Part shown: positions 10,097 to 20,019 of the stretch, one piece after another
Layout of the letters: each line of letters begins with the position of its first letter
How positions within the stretch are numbered: the first letter of the stretch is position 1
Source of the DNA: Pyrenula massariospora
Lineage: Eukaryota; Ascomycota; Eurotiomycetes; Pyrenulales; Pyrenulaceae
Direction of reading: 5' to 3'
Assembly: GCA_021030905.1 (NCBI GenBank)
Contig: JAGFMI010000005.1
Location: 2,108,001-2,172,000, forward strand
Length of the DNA: 64,000 nucleotides
The notes under the pieces: model-generated
The model's database searches: none
What the model was told of the DNA's origin: nothing
The model's input: only the letters and a program-made list of their open reading frames with translations
Position numbers and translations under genes: made by a program

Positions 10097-11328
10097 TCAC
10101 CGTTCGACTAGCATATTCTTGACCGAGCTCCAGTAACCCCTCCCAACCGTCTCTTGTACCTCTTCCTTACACAGCCATCGGTAGTCGTCAACTCCAGCGA
10201 AATTCTCCTGGACGACGTTGGCCTGGCCTGCGAGTATGCGACTCTTGATAAAGAAATGCTTAGTGCCAATCATTTCCGGAGCAACGGTGGCAGTTTTAGG
10301 CGCGGAAGGCTCGGCTGAGCCTTGATTTTGGTGAATGTAGTGGCCGACAGGATGAGGGGCAACGACCCAGATGTTCATGTTAGGTCCGAGCGAAGAATGA
10401 AGGGCGCGAACAGCTGCCTGATCAGAAAAAGTTTGTCAGAGATGGCGAGAGAAGTAGGTCAGCAATCTACACGAAGATCTGTACGTACCTCTTTGATCCC
10501 TTCCTTCTCGAGAAGCTCCGCGCTCGGAAATGTCCAGCGAGTCCTCTCTCCCACTCCGCCAAGACTCCTCTCGCCCCTTCTAACGACGAGATACAAGGTT
10601 TTATTCAGCTTTCTCTCCAAGCTTCTTAAATCATGTTCCTTCCCCAAGTCTCTGATCAATCCTCCCATCTCGTCCTTGCCCGTTTGAGATCCTCCCTCCT
10701 CACTTAATACCTCGCCTTCTCTATCTCCAAGCTTGTTACCCTCACCTTCATCTTCAATCAACCTCTTCACTATCTCACGCTCTTCACTTGCCTTGTCTCC
10801 AAGTAAAGCCTCGTCATTCCAAGACTCCTTCGTGTAAGCATTGTACCGCCCTATGTCTCGTGCAGCAACACCATGTCGGGCTCGCCTCTGAGCTCGCCAT
10901 TCCTCGAACGCTGGAGTACCACGCTTGTAGTAAAAATATTGGCTAAAAGGGAGAGTGAGTCGTTCATTGAGGCGTCGCTGATAGAGGTAGTAAGAAGATT
11001 CAAACGGCGTTAAAGGCGGAGTCAGTAGTGGCGCGCGAGTAAGGAGCATGGAGCCATGGATGGCGTAAGGAAACGGCGAATTGGCGGCGACCGAAGCATC
11101 TGTGGAGGTTGGCACGGGAGAGAGCGACTCTAGTTGTGAAGAGGCAACTGCGGCGGAAGCATTGAGACGGCATGGAAGACAAACGTAAGTTGTGCGGGAA
11201 GGTCGTGTTCGCCGTTTTGCGGTCGAGAGATCTAAGCAGTGATTTAGCTGGCGAGCATTGAGACGGTGCAAGAAGAATTTACTTGGTGATTTTACAACAA
11301 GTCTGATAGCAGCACCTTTTGTAGACAT
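10097..11328 (-). CDS. MRPL17: Mitochondrial large ribosomal subunit protein mL46 (MRPL17-like)
   Basis: Two exons (11328-10489, 10417-10097) give 386 residues. The N-terminus is basic and Ser-rich, consistent with a mitochondrial presequence. The central region contains SSYYLYQRRLNERLTLPFSQYFYYKRGTP split here as the conserved block LNERLTLPFSQYFYYKRGTP, typical of mL46. The C-terminal part has the Nudix-like fold remnant RTRWTFPSAELLEKEGIKE joined by the intron to AAVRALHSSLGPNMNIWVV and then the HYIHQNQ and KHFFIKSRILAGQ blocks. The protein is a structural component of the mitoribosomal large subunit; the Nudix catalytic motif is not intact, as is normal for this family. The gene converges on the agmatinase gene, with 259 bp between stops. 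Confidence 0.88.
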
Positions 11329-12087
11329 TCTGGACGCTGGTCAAATTGCCAGCGGCCGAAACTGGGTGTGAGAGATACCTAAGTCCTGAGCTGTTCGGTC
11401 TTCAATTCGACTTCCGCGGACAAAAATTAAGATAGGAAGCTAAGCTCGAAACTCTCTAGCGCGATTGTCGGTGTTCTTCTAAACATGACTTTTTCACGAC
11501 CACGACTATCCATTTTCTCACTCAAATATACAAACTTCCGCTCAAACCATGCTCGAAGAGCGTCTTTAATCGGTGCTAACCCATGAAATCTGTAATATTG
11601 TGGTTCCAACACTTCGGCTTCACCTAAGTGTGCTTAAGCTCAAGCCATTGAAAAGGAAGGTCACAGGCCCATGTTAATACGGCCATTAATGAATCACGAG
11701 CTTTGAGAGAGTCAATACCTTTATTACATTCACTCCTCACGGTGGCACTCATTCCTTATCGTCAAATGCTTACATTCCGTGGCTACTTGATCATTCACAC
11801 GGTGCCAAGATTAAAATAATATTCGCAGTCTTTCGCTAGCGGTACCCTTCTCTATTTCGTCTGGGTGTACGGTTAGATAGATACTGCATACATATCAAGA
11901 ACCAAGTGAGAATCATACACATATCGTTAAATCCGAATAATTTCAATTGAAACTAGCCCCTGTCTACCCGCCCAAAAAAGAATGATAGCCCAGAAAGCAG
12001 GCTCCCGGCTCAGCCTGAGCCGTTAATGTTATAGTACTCTCCTGACAGCCGAACTACGTCCCGTCTTACTTCCATGAGCTTAATTGT
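11329..12087. other. Intergenic, mL46 promoter side
   Basis: About 760 bp of AT-rich sequence between the mL46 start and the end of the small secreted-protein gene. I see no coding frame or repeat in it. Confidence 0.5.
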
Positions 12088-12870
12088 TCACAACTCGCTA
12101 GGCGTGTCCGTCAAAATCGGTGCCGTGGACTTAATCACAACAGGGACGCCGCTTGTAATGTTCATTCCGCTGCTATTCCAAACGAGGGACCAAAGTCCCG
12201 TCTGGTTTGTCTCAACTGCCCAGAACTTTGAGGAGAGGGAGCTATCGGAGGATGTGGCAGAGTTTCTAAGACATCATAGTCAGTGATGGCGTCTTAAGCA
12301 CAATGCGCAGAAAGTTAGCCTTACGCAATCTGCTTTCCAAAAAACCTCCAGCCATCAGTGACCGTACTGGAGTTCGACGTGGAATTTGAGGCTAAAAAGC
12401 CGGCCTGTGGCGCTGCGGAATTATCTGGTAAGATGTAGAAGGTCCTGTTGCCCGTCCATGTGACATCTGGATTTGTCGTAATATTGGGCGAGGCAGAGAG
12501 GACACCGTCCGCCAGTGTAACTTTGTCAAATGGTGAGCATATTCAACATGTACATGGAGCCGCATTTGATGGAAGAGATAGCCTCACACGTCACGTTTGT
12601 TGCATCTGTGCTAGATCCTGGGATAACATTGGTGCCAAGGTACGCAAGGTCTGATTGTGGTTTGAGCAATGTTAGCAGGGGGCAATTTTGTAGAGCTATA
12701 GGAGGCAAATGTAACTCGATGAGGAATTAAAAAAAGTTCAGTGGCTCACCACCAGCGAAGATAACAGGAAAGCCTTTAGTCAGACTGCTATAGGCATAGA
12801 GGGAGAATGAATCAACAAAGGCAAATTTAAAAAGCAGAAGGTAAAGGGTAGAGAGCGTTGTCAGAGACAT
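12088..12870 (-). CDS. Small secreted glycoprotein, fungal family of unknown function
   Basis: Four exons (12870-12750, 12650-12588, 12520-12325, 12265-12088) give 185 residues; the introns are 99, 67 and 59 nt. No single long frame exposes this gene, so it is easy to miss. The product starts with a hydrophobic leader (MSLTTLSTLYLLLFKFAFVD), followed by SFSLYAYSSLTKGFPVIFAG, an opening I recall from a widespread family of small secreted ascomycete proteins (FSLYAYG...GFPVFYADG). Many N-x-S/T sequons follow (NVT, NIT, NRT, NST, NSS, NQT, NSS, NIT), and a GFLASNSTSNSS stretch. The end, WSLVWNSSGMNITSGVPVVIKS, matches the family's usual closing strand. Role unknown; cell-surface or extracellular location is inference from the leader and sequons. 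A TATATA element lies 74 bp upstream of the ATG. Confidence 0.8.
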
Positions 12871-14584
12871 CTTGGTAAAAGTGAATGTGAAGTCTTGATT
12901 CAAAGCCGGAGCATGAGACTCGTGAGCACATGGCTGGTTTTGATATATAACTTATCGTAAAGCGTTCCACATAAACATGAACCCCCTTTTTGGAGTGCAT
13001 TGAGCCATACGGCGCAGGCGACGCGTCTCTGCCATATTCTCCGGAGATGTCGCAACCCAACAGCCTCGCCTCGGTGGGTCCAAACGTCACGCTATTGATA
13101 CTGCATAGCCGCTGTGATGTTTGCGCCTTGTCTGCGTACCCTAGAAAATACATGGTTATGATATGGCTCGATGGAGAACCTGTCGTGGCTGTCTGGGACC
13201 TCGAGGCAGCCTTGGCAGCTCCTCAGCGGAAGGCCATTCCCAAGAAGGAATAGTGGCTCCGCCTTGTAGTAAACAAGGTTTTAAACAGGACTGGGAGGGA
13301 CTCAGCGGGACTGGCCTCACCTCCTGATCGCCGCGTCATCTCAAGATGCACAGCTTCCTGCGAACGGAAACATCTTGTGATAGCTTCTCGGTGCCGAACG
13401 ATATGATCGAGATGGCGGTTGCGGGCCACTGCGGTCAAAGCCTGTTGCCTCCGACCTCTCACTGTAATTCTTCCGAACGCTTCCTGTTGGATTGTCTTGT
13501 CGCCCACATGGCAGCCGGAGACAACCTAATTTTGTTCCGATATGCAGGGTCGAAGCAGCCTCTTCTTTGACCAGGATTTCGGGTACGGTGCTCGTACCTC
13601 CTCTCGTTTTTTCGTACCTCCTATTTTTGCATTTCCTAGTGCGCTCCCTCCTTCTCTAGGTACGTGCACTCTTGCTGGTACGTCGGCAGAGTCAACCGTT
13701 CCTGCATTTGGCTTTGGCCCGACCTATCTCTGTGGAGCCCATGTGTGATATCAAGGTGGGACCGACAGGCTCTGGAACCCCACACGTGGATATCGTTACT
13801 TGTTTCTCATGACCTCTCTGCAAAGCAATCGAAAGAACGACCTCCAGGTCTTCAGGATTCTAATTGACTTTTATCAGAGCCGGTTGAGCCGAAGCTGCTC
13901 CTCCGAGGGCGTCGAGAATGAACAGACTTGTCCAATTATCTTTGTCCCACATTTGATGCAAGCTCACTGCACGCCTCGAGATTGACTGATAGTCTAGAAC
14001 TGAGGATTCTCTGCCCTCCGGCCGCGACAGCGAATATTCTCGCTGAGGTCACTGGATCAGGGGCACCTCCAACGGCAATCCTCTATCGCGGCTATCCTGC
14101 ATTGCAGCCGGTCTCAGGGGGGCTGAGCTAGACACCAATATCACGTCATGGATATACGTACGTCTCTTGCGATGGTGGCTTACGCCAGTGTCTCAAACAA
14201 GGAACCGATTCCTGTTGATGCTTTCAATATTCGTGATGAGGGTCTGTTCAACGCGTTGGACGAAGGTGCTAGCCTAAAATTCGGCGGCGTCAGTCTAGCC
14301 ATGCGAAAGGGGCTAGCGAAGAGGACGTGTGCATGATTTATATCAATACCACACATCTTCTGAGGAATTTGATTCATCCGTCACAAGTTCCAATTCATCT
14401 TCACATCGCATTCTCTTTGGATTTTGGTTTTTCGACAGTGAGCCTTCACATTCTTTCATTGCCTTCTCTGTGATCCAGTGCCTTCAAGACCGAGAGCGCT
14501 TTCAATATTCCAAGCCAATCTTGCCGCGAAAGTTAAAGGATCATAAATCATTTAATATCCGCCTCCGCTTATCCATTCACTGCA
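12871..14584. other. Long intergenic stretch with scattered short open frames
   Basis: About 1.7 kb with no gene I can support. Short frames look slightly protein-like (plus strand 14148-14336, with GLFNALDEGASLKFGGVS; minus strand 13223-13507), but no family, no splice-linked extension and no conserved motif was found. A gtacctcctctcg/gtacctcctattt pair sits near 13600. It may hold decayed coding sequence or the upstream region of the laccase gene. Confidence 0.4.
12944..12949 (-). promoter_or_regulatory. TATA box of the small secreted-glycoprotein gene
   Basis: On the minus strand this reads TTATATATCA, centred about 75 bp before the start codon at 12870, a normal TATA-to-ATG distance for a fungal gene with a short leader. 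Confidence 0.55.
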
Positions 14585-16640
14585 ATGTCATTCACCTCAA
14601 ATTGTCTTCTGGCTCTGTGCCTTTTGTTTTACCGATCTTCCTGCAGCCCTGTCGAGAACAGTGGTTCCTTTTCGGATATCGCCCTCGGAAAACGTGCATG
14701 CGACAACTCTGCTAGTGACAGAAGCTGCTGGGGCAATTACGACATTTCAACCAATTACTATGATGAGGTCCCGGACACTGGCAATAATGTCACGTATTGG
14801 CTCGACATTACGAACACTACACTCTCGCCAGATGGTGTCGAAAGACCTGTGCTGGTAGTAAATGGCAGTCTTCCTGGACCAACCATATATGCAGACTGGG
14901 GGGACACAGTTACTGTCTATGTCACTAATAGCATGCAGACGAATGGATCTAGCATTCACTGGCATGGAATTCGTCAAAACTACACCAACCAGATGGACGG
15001 TGTTGCGTCTATTACTCAATGTCCGATAGCGGTAATGTGCTTTCACCTTTTCTCTACGTCGGCCGACTGACTCGTCCAGCCTGGAGAGACCTACACTTAT
15101 ACCTTTCGGGCTACACAATATGGTACATCTTGGTACCACTCACACTGGGCACTCCAGGCGTGGGAAGGTGTCTTCGGAGGCATTGTTATAAACGGACCTG
15201 CATCAAGCAATTACGATGAAGATCTGGGAGCGCTCTTCCTCACCGATTGGTCTCATCAGACAGTTGATGCGCTATATTCGTATGCTCAGACTGTTGGGCC
15301 TCCAACACAAGACACTGGACTTATCAATGGCACAAACGTCTATGATGATGGTGGATCACGATTGGAGACCGTCTTCGAATCCGGAACGAGCTACCGGATC
15401 AGGCTTGTAAACAATGCTGTAGAAACCCATTGGAAGGTACGTTGCGTCTATTCTAAATGACGAAATGGGATAGTGGCGCGCATGCTCTCGTTTTCTCTAA
15501 GGTGAGGGGATACACTGACACGAACAGTTTTCCATTGATAACCATACTTTCACTGTCATCGCCACCGACTTTGTTCCTGTGGAACCCTTCACAACAGATT
15601 ATATTAGTATCGGTATGGGTCAACGTTACGCAAGTCTCTCCCTCACGCAAACGAGATATATCAATCTCTGACTCTCACAGGATGTCATCGTTACTGCAGA
15701 CCAATCAGCATCCAATTACTGGATGCGTGCTGTTCCACAGACAACATGCTCTAACAACAACAACACCGCCAACATTAGAGGAATCGTTCGATATGACTCT
15801 TCATCAACTGATGATCCAACAAGTACTGGCTATGATCTTGCCGATGACTGCGACGACATGTCGATGTCTTCTCTGGTTCCCTACGTTGCGCTGAACGCTG
15901 GAACCGAGACGTCTTCTCAAGACCTCTCAGTAAGCGTAGGGTTGAATTCGGATAACCTCTTCAAATGGAGTATTGGCGGAACTGTAAGTTCTGTTCTGAT
16001 GCCTTTATCTCCAATCGAACCATCACTGTTTCTCTATTGTCACACTACTATCTAATCTGGTCGCGACTACGTTTTTCACGATTGGAGCCGAACAACGGCT
16101 ACGATTACAAATTAATAATGCTGACTGACTTGCCTGTAGAGCATGCTTGTCTCCTGGTCCGACCCGTCGCTCCTCTCAATCGAAAATAATCAATCCTCTT
16201 CCACGTGGGCGAACAGTTCGAACGTTATCAGCCTAACTGGGGTGAATGAATGGTACTACTTCATCATTGAAGAGTCTGGTCTCAACGTCGATCATCCGAT
16301 CCATCTCCATGGCCATGACTTCTATCTCTTGGCTCAGGACACTGGCACGTTCGACTCGAGCACTGTAACGCTACAGACGACGAATCCACCACGAAGGGAT
16401 GTGGCTATGCTACCTGGGAGTGGATACCTGGTCATTGGATTTGTGACAGACAACCCTGGAGCTTGGTTGCTTCACTGCCATATAGGATTTCACGTCTCAG
16501 AAGGCCTCTCATTACAATTTGTGGAACGGGAGAGCGAGATCGACGCATTGATCGACCAAAGTGTTATGAATGAGACCTGCAGCGCTTGGGACGCCTTTGA
16601 TGGCACTTCGGGCATAACGCAGGACGATTCTGGCGTATGA
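14585..16640 (+). CDS. Ascomycete-type laccase (multicopper oxidase), secreted
   Basis: Five exons (14585-15031, 15080-15436, 15528-15629, 15681-15983, 16140-16640) give 569 residues. Laccases oxidise phenols and reduce O2 to water with four coppers. The signal peptide is MSFTSNCLLALCLLFYRSSC. Copper motifs in order: HWHGIRQ, WYHSHWALQ, HPIHLHGHDFYLL and HCHIGFHVSEGL; the residue at the T1 axial position after HCHIGFHVSEG is Leu. The protein ends exactly in DDSGV, the C-terminal DSG-[LVI] plug of asco-laccases that is cleaved for activation or blocks the water channel. Intron 3 (15630-15680) starts GCAAGT, a GC-AG intron, needed to restore GMGQRYDVIVTAD. HSHW instead of the usual HSHF at the second copper motif is unusual. 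Probable roles are lignin or phenolic breakdown, or pigment formation. Confidence 0.94.
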
Positions 16641-17183
16641 AAGGATGAAATATGCCTTTTTAGATCACCCTCGTGTGATGGCGTTCAGCGAAGATTTGGT
16701 TTCTGACAACTGTTGTCAGCATGAACGTGTCCTAGCGTTAGAGATATGTGAATTGGGCTGCTTTCTGCGGCTGCTTTAATGGAGTCACCAAATCAAAACA
16801 CATTCTTTGCTAGCAACACGAGTACCATTCATGGTAGCTTGACGATGTGATTCCAAAGGCATTTTGCCGGGCCGTCTCGTCAATGCTCACAGGCGCATGA
16901 TCTCTTGGCGTTTCAACCAGCGCTTCTCCTGACCTCCAAAACACTTTCCGCCCCTGCTCATAGTCTGTTCTCAAAATCTCCTTAATCATTCGATTTATCT
17001 CTACAGTAGTCTTCGGAGGCTGATTTCAGCTTTGACTAAGACGTGTGGCTTTCCGTGATTTCCAAATTGGGCTTGCCTGATTTTCGACTGTCGTTACATT
17101 TGGGTGGCTTTGTCCTTTATTGATCTGTCTTTATCTTTCATTACTTGTCTTAGCCATTTTTGTTTCAGAATCGTGCATGCAAA
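16641..17183. other. Intergenic between laccase and esterase genes
   Basis: About 540 bp holding the laccase 3' flank and the promoter of the next gene. No additional gene, repeat or clear promoter motif was recognised. Confidence 0.5.
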
Positions 17184-18267
17184 ATGTCTGTCGAGACGGA
17201 GATAAGCCAAGATGTGCCTCGTCACAGCTCTCCAGGCCCTTACGGCCAGGTCATCCTCTTTGGAGATTCCATCACTGAAGGTGCGTGGAACCAGAATTGG
17301 GACATTCAAGATGGCTTTGCATTTGGCGCAGAGATGTCAGCTGGTAGGTACAGAGGCTCTCCACTCAATCATTTGGAACCTTTTTCTTTTTAGTATCCTC
17401 CCTTATCTCTAAACGTCCGTTCGAAGCACTCTAACATTTATCGCATATTAAGTCTACGCTCGGCGGAGGGACGTGCTCAACCGCGGCTTTAGGTAAGTTT
17501 TCTCTAAGTCTGACATCTTTTATCTCTACAAGATCTTACACAATCAGCGGCTATACATCGCTTCAAGGTGTATATGCTCTCCCGCGCTTTATGCCCACCC
17601 CAGACCAGGCCAAGGTAGAGCTAATGGTACGGCTCCGTCTTCACTCCCTGGAACCTCTTCTAACCCTTCTTCTCTAGACCATCTTCTTCGGCGCAAACGA
17701 CGCCTGCATCCCCGGCGCCGACCAACACGTGCCCCTAGAAGTCTACGTCGCCTGCCTCCAATCCATCGCCTGGCACCAGACCGTCCGAGCACACAACCCA
17801 AGAATCATCTTCATCACGCCTCCACCGATCGACGAGTACCAAGCCGACGAGACCGAAACCCAAAAGGGCTTCGCGCAGCCGAGACGCAATGCGGCGAATA
17901 CGAAGAGGTACGCGGATGCGTGCCGTGAGCTCGGGGAAAGTATGGAGATCCCGGTGGCGGATATCTGGACGGCGATGATGAAGGAAGCGGGGTGGGAGGA
18001 CGGTAAGCCGCTGGAAGGGGGCAGGGACCGGCCGCCAAATAGGAGGCTGGATGAGCTTCTTAGTGATGGTACGAATGTCCTTTTTTTTCTACGCTGTACC
18101 GCAGTGAACAACGTCGCTAACGATATGATGTAGGACTCCACCTCAACCCGGCGGGATACAGAGTCGTCTACGACGAAGTCATGAAAGTGATTCGGAAGCA
18201 TTACCCAGACGACGCTCCCGAGAAGCTCGGGATGGTGTTTCCGTACTGGATGGATGCTCCGAAATGA
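17184..18267 (+). CDS. IAH1: SGNH/GDSL esterase, IAH1 (isoamyl acetate hydrolase) family
   Basis: Five exons (17184-17343, 17453-17492, 17548-17626, 17678-18068, 18134-18267) give 267 residues, the expected length. Yeast Iah1 hydrolyses acetate esters such as isoamyl acetate. SGNH blocks: block I LFGDSITEG (Ser about residue 29), block II Gly in NRGFSGYTS, block III FFGANDACIPG (Asn), and block V DGLHLNPAGY (Asp and His). The 40-nt second exon (VYARRRDVLNRGFS) is small but strongly conserved. No signal peptide, so likely cytosolic. Its stop is about 300 bp from the stop of the convergent isochorismatase-fold gene. G+C rises sharply in exon 4. Confidence 0.92.
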
Positions 18268-18560
18268 TGCGTTCTTCTCAACATGTACCATATGATATCA
18301 CCGAATATGTTCGAACATTATGAATCTTTCTGACATACAATTTACATGTGCCATCTTCCATACGTTGATAAGCTTTGAGAATCAGGTCTCTCTTAACACT
18401 AAGACTACAAAATTCTCCTCCCCTACTAGACACCTTCAATAGCTCCTAGCCCGACCGTGCTCTACCTCAGTACCTCTCCTACACAAATCAGTCAACCAAC
18501 CAACACCACCACCCTCCAACACCACCACCCTCCAACCCCACCCCTCCCAACCACGCCCCC

Positions 18561-19586
18561 CTACAACCTCCCCATCAACCCCTCAACCCCCTCCCTCGTC
18601 TCCCCCTTCCCCTCCCTCACCAATTTACTAACCTCCCGAAACCCCTCACCCGCCGCATCCCCCAGCGCCTCAAAAATCACCCCCTCACTGCTACTCACCA
18701 CCGCCCCCTCCCTCGCTAGTCTTGCAAACGCAACCCCGCGCTCCCCCGCGTTGCAGCTCGAGATGCCGTCCGCCAGGAGGTACACGGTGATGCGGCGGGA
18801 GGAGGGGGGTTGGGAGAGGAGGAGGAGGTCGAGGGTGGTTTGGGTGATGCAGATGTGGGATTCGATGCCGAGGAGGAGGATGGTTAGGGGGCCGTTGGGG
18901 GGGAGGTTGGTGAGAGTTTCTGGGACGAGCTAGATCGTTTGCTTAGTGAGTCTGTCTGTGGAGTGCGGATGAAGGGGATGGGGCTTTTAAGCGCGTGGGG
19001 TGGGAGGGATGGGCTGGTTTTAGTTGTTGGCGTACGTACCATGCTGAAGGCCGTCTTGTCGACGGTGGGCGTGTTTTCTGGGAGGAGGTCTGCGATTTCC
19101 GGGACGGTTGCGCCGAGCTTGGCGGCAGATTGGGTCGTGCAGAGGATGGGGATCTTTAGGATCTTGCCTGGGGACGTTGTTAGCTTAGGGGGGTAATTTA
19201 AATTAACCCTATGGTGACAGAAAATAGTGTTAGGAAAATAGGAAGGGTTACAAGGCAGAGCATACATGCTTTGACCATCTTCTGAGCCGTGGCTATGCTG
19301 GGTGTGACGAAATAAGGCTCGTTAACCAGTAGTTCCTCCGGAAAGGAGTAATCCAGAAATCTCTACCATTTTGAGAACTCGTATATGGGCTTCCGAAACG
19401 CTTCTTGCATGTCACATATGCTGCAGCCAGTCAGCCCTTAAGTAGGGAGTAAGTCTGGATAGATCCTTTTTCTGAACTCATACAAAAGTATTGGATTTTC
19501 TATTACCACATGTATCAGCTAGATGTATTCTTTCAAGGTTGAAGCTTTTCCTGACCTAAACGTCCTATTCTCCCTGATTGAGCCAT
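18561..19586 (-). CDS. Isochorismatase-fold cysteine hydrolase (YcaC/ISOC-like)
   Basis: Six exons: 19586-19556, 19499-19484, 19420-19367, 19297-19266, 19167-19040 and 18929-18561. They sum to 630 nt, 209 residues. The Asp-Lys-Cys triad is complete: Asp in NPILFICDMQEAF, Lys in TVDKTAFSM, Cys in LLLGIESHICITQT. The middle has ILKIPILCTTQSAAKLG and the C-terminal helix region GEGFREVSKLVREG, as in metazoan and fungal ISOC1/MAR1-like proteins. The natural substrate of this branch is unknown. Exon 2 is only 16 nt (coding ENPILF across its junctions) and exon 4 is 32 nt. Without exon 2 the conserved RLENPILFICD start is lost, so this model is preferred. The 3' half is very C-rich on the coding strand. 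No targeting signal seen. Confidence 0.87.
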
Positions 19587-20019
19587 GCCGATAAATCTGC
19601 TCGCAGAGTACCTGATTCTAAATTCTTTCGGCCTCTCTACGCTTAGAAACCTAAAAGCTGGAATGGCAGCTTTAAAATACAAGCGGATGGGTGGAACAAA
19701 CATTGCCAATGGAGCAGGGTGCGGAGGCACGACAGAAGTGGGGTCTACCGGGTCAAGGACGAGCGGAGCGGGCTAGAGATTTGGACCCTTTAACGCTCCC
19801 AGCCAGATTTCTTATGCTTTCCAAGAGTCCCACAACAGCTACAGAGGTATAGATTGTTTCAATGCCATGCCTTTGAGAAGGTGGATTGCTACTAGCGAGG
19901 TAGGTCCTACTAGCCTTTAAAATACACGCAGCAAAATCCGAAGACCAAGCAACTCTTCAAGTCAATGACGAGCAATTGTACTCTCGGCTTTTCAATATTC
20001 ACCATGCTCGCTAGAATTC
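19587..20019. other. Intergenic, promoter of the isochorismatase-fold gene
   Basis: About 430 bp between the start of the isochorismatase-fold gene and the stop of the next minus-strand gene. No feature recognised. Confidence 0.45.
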
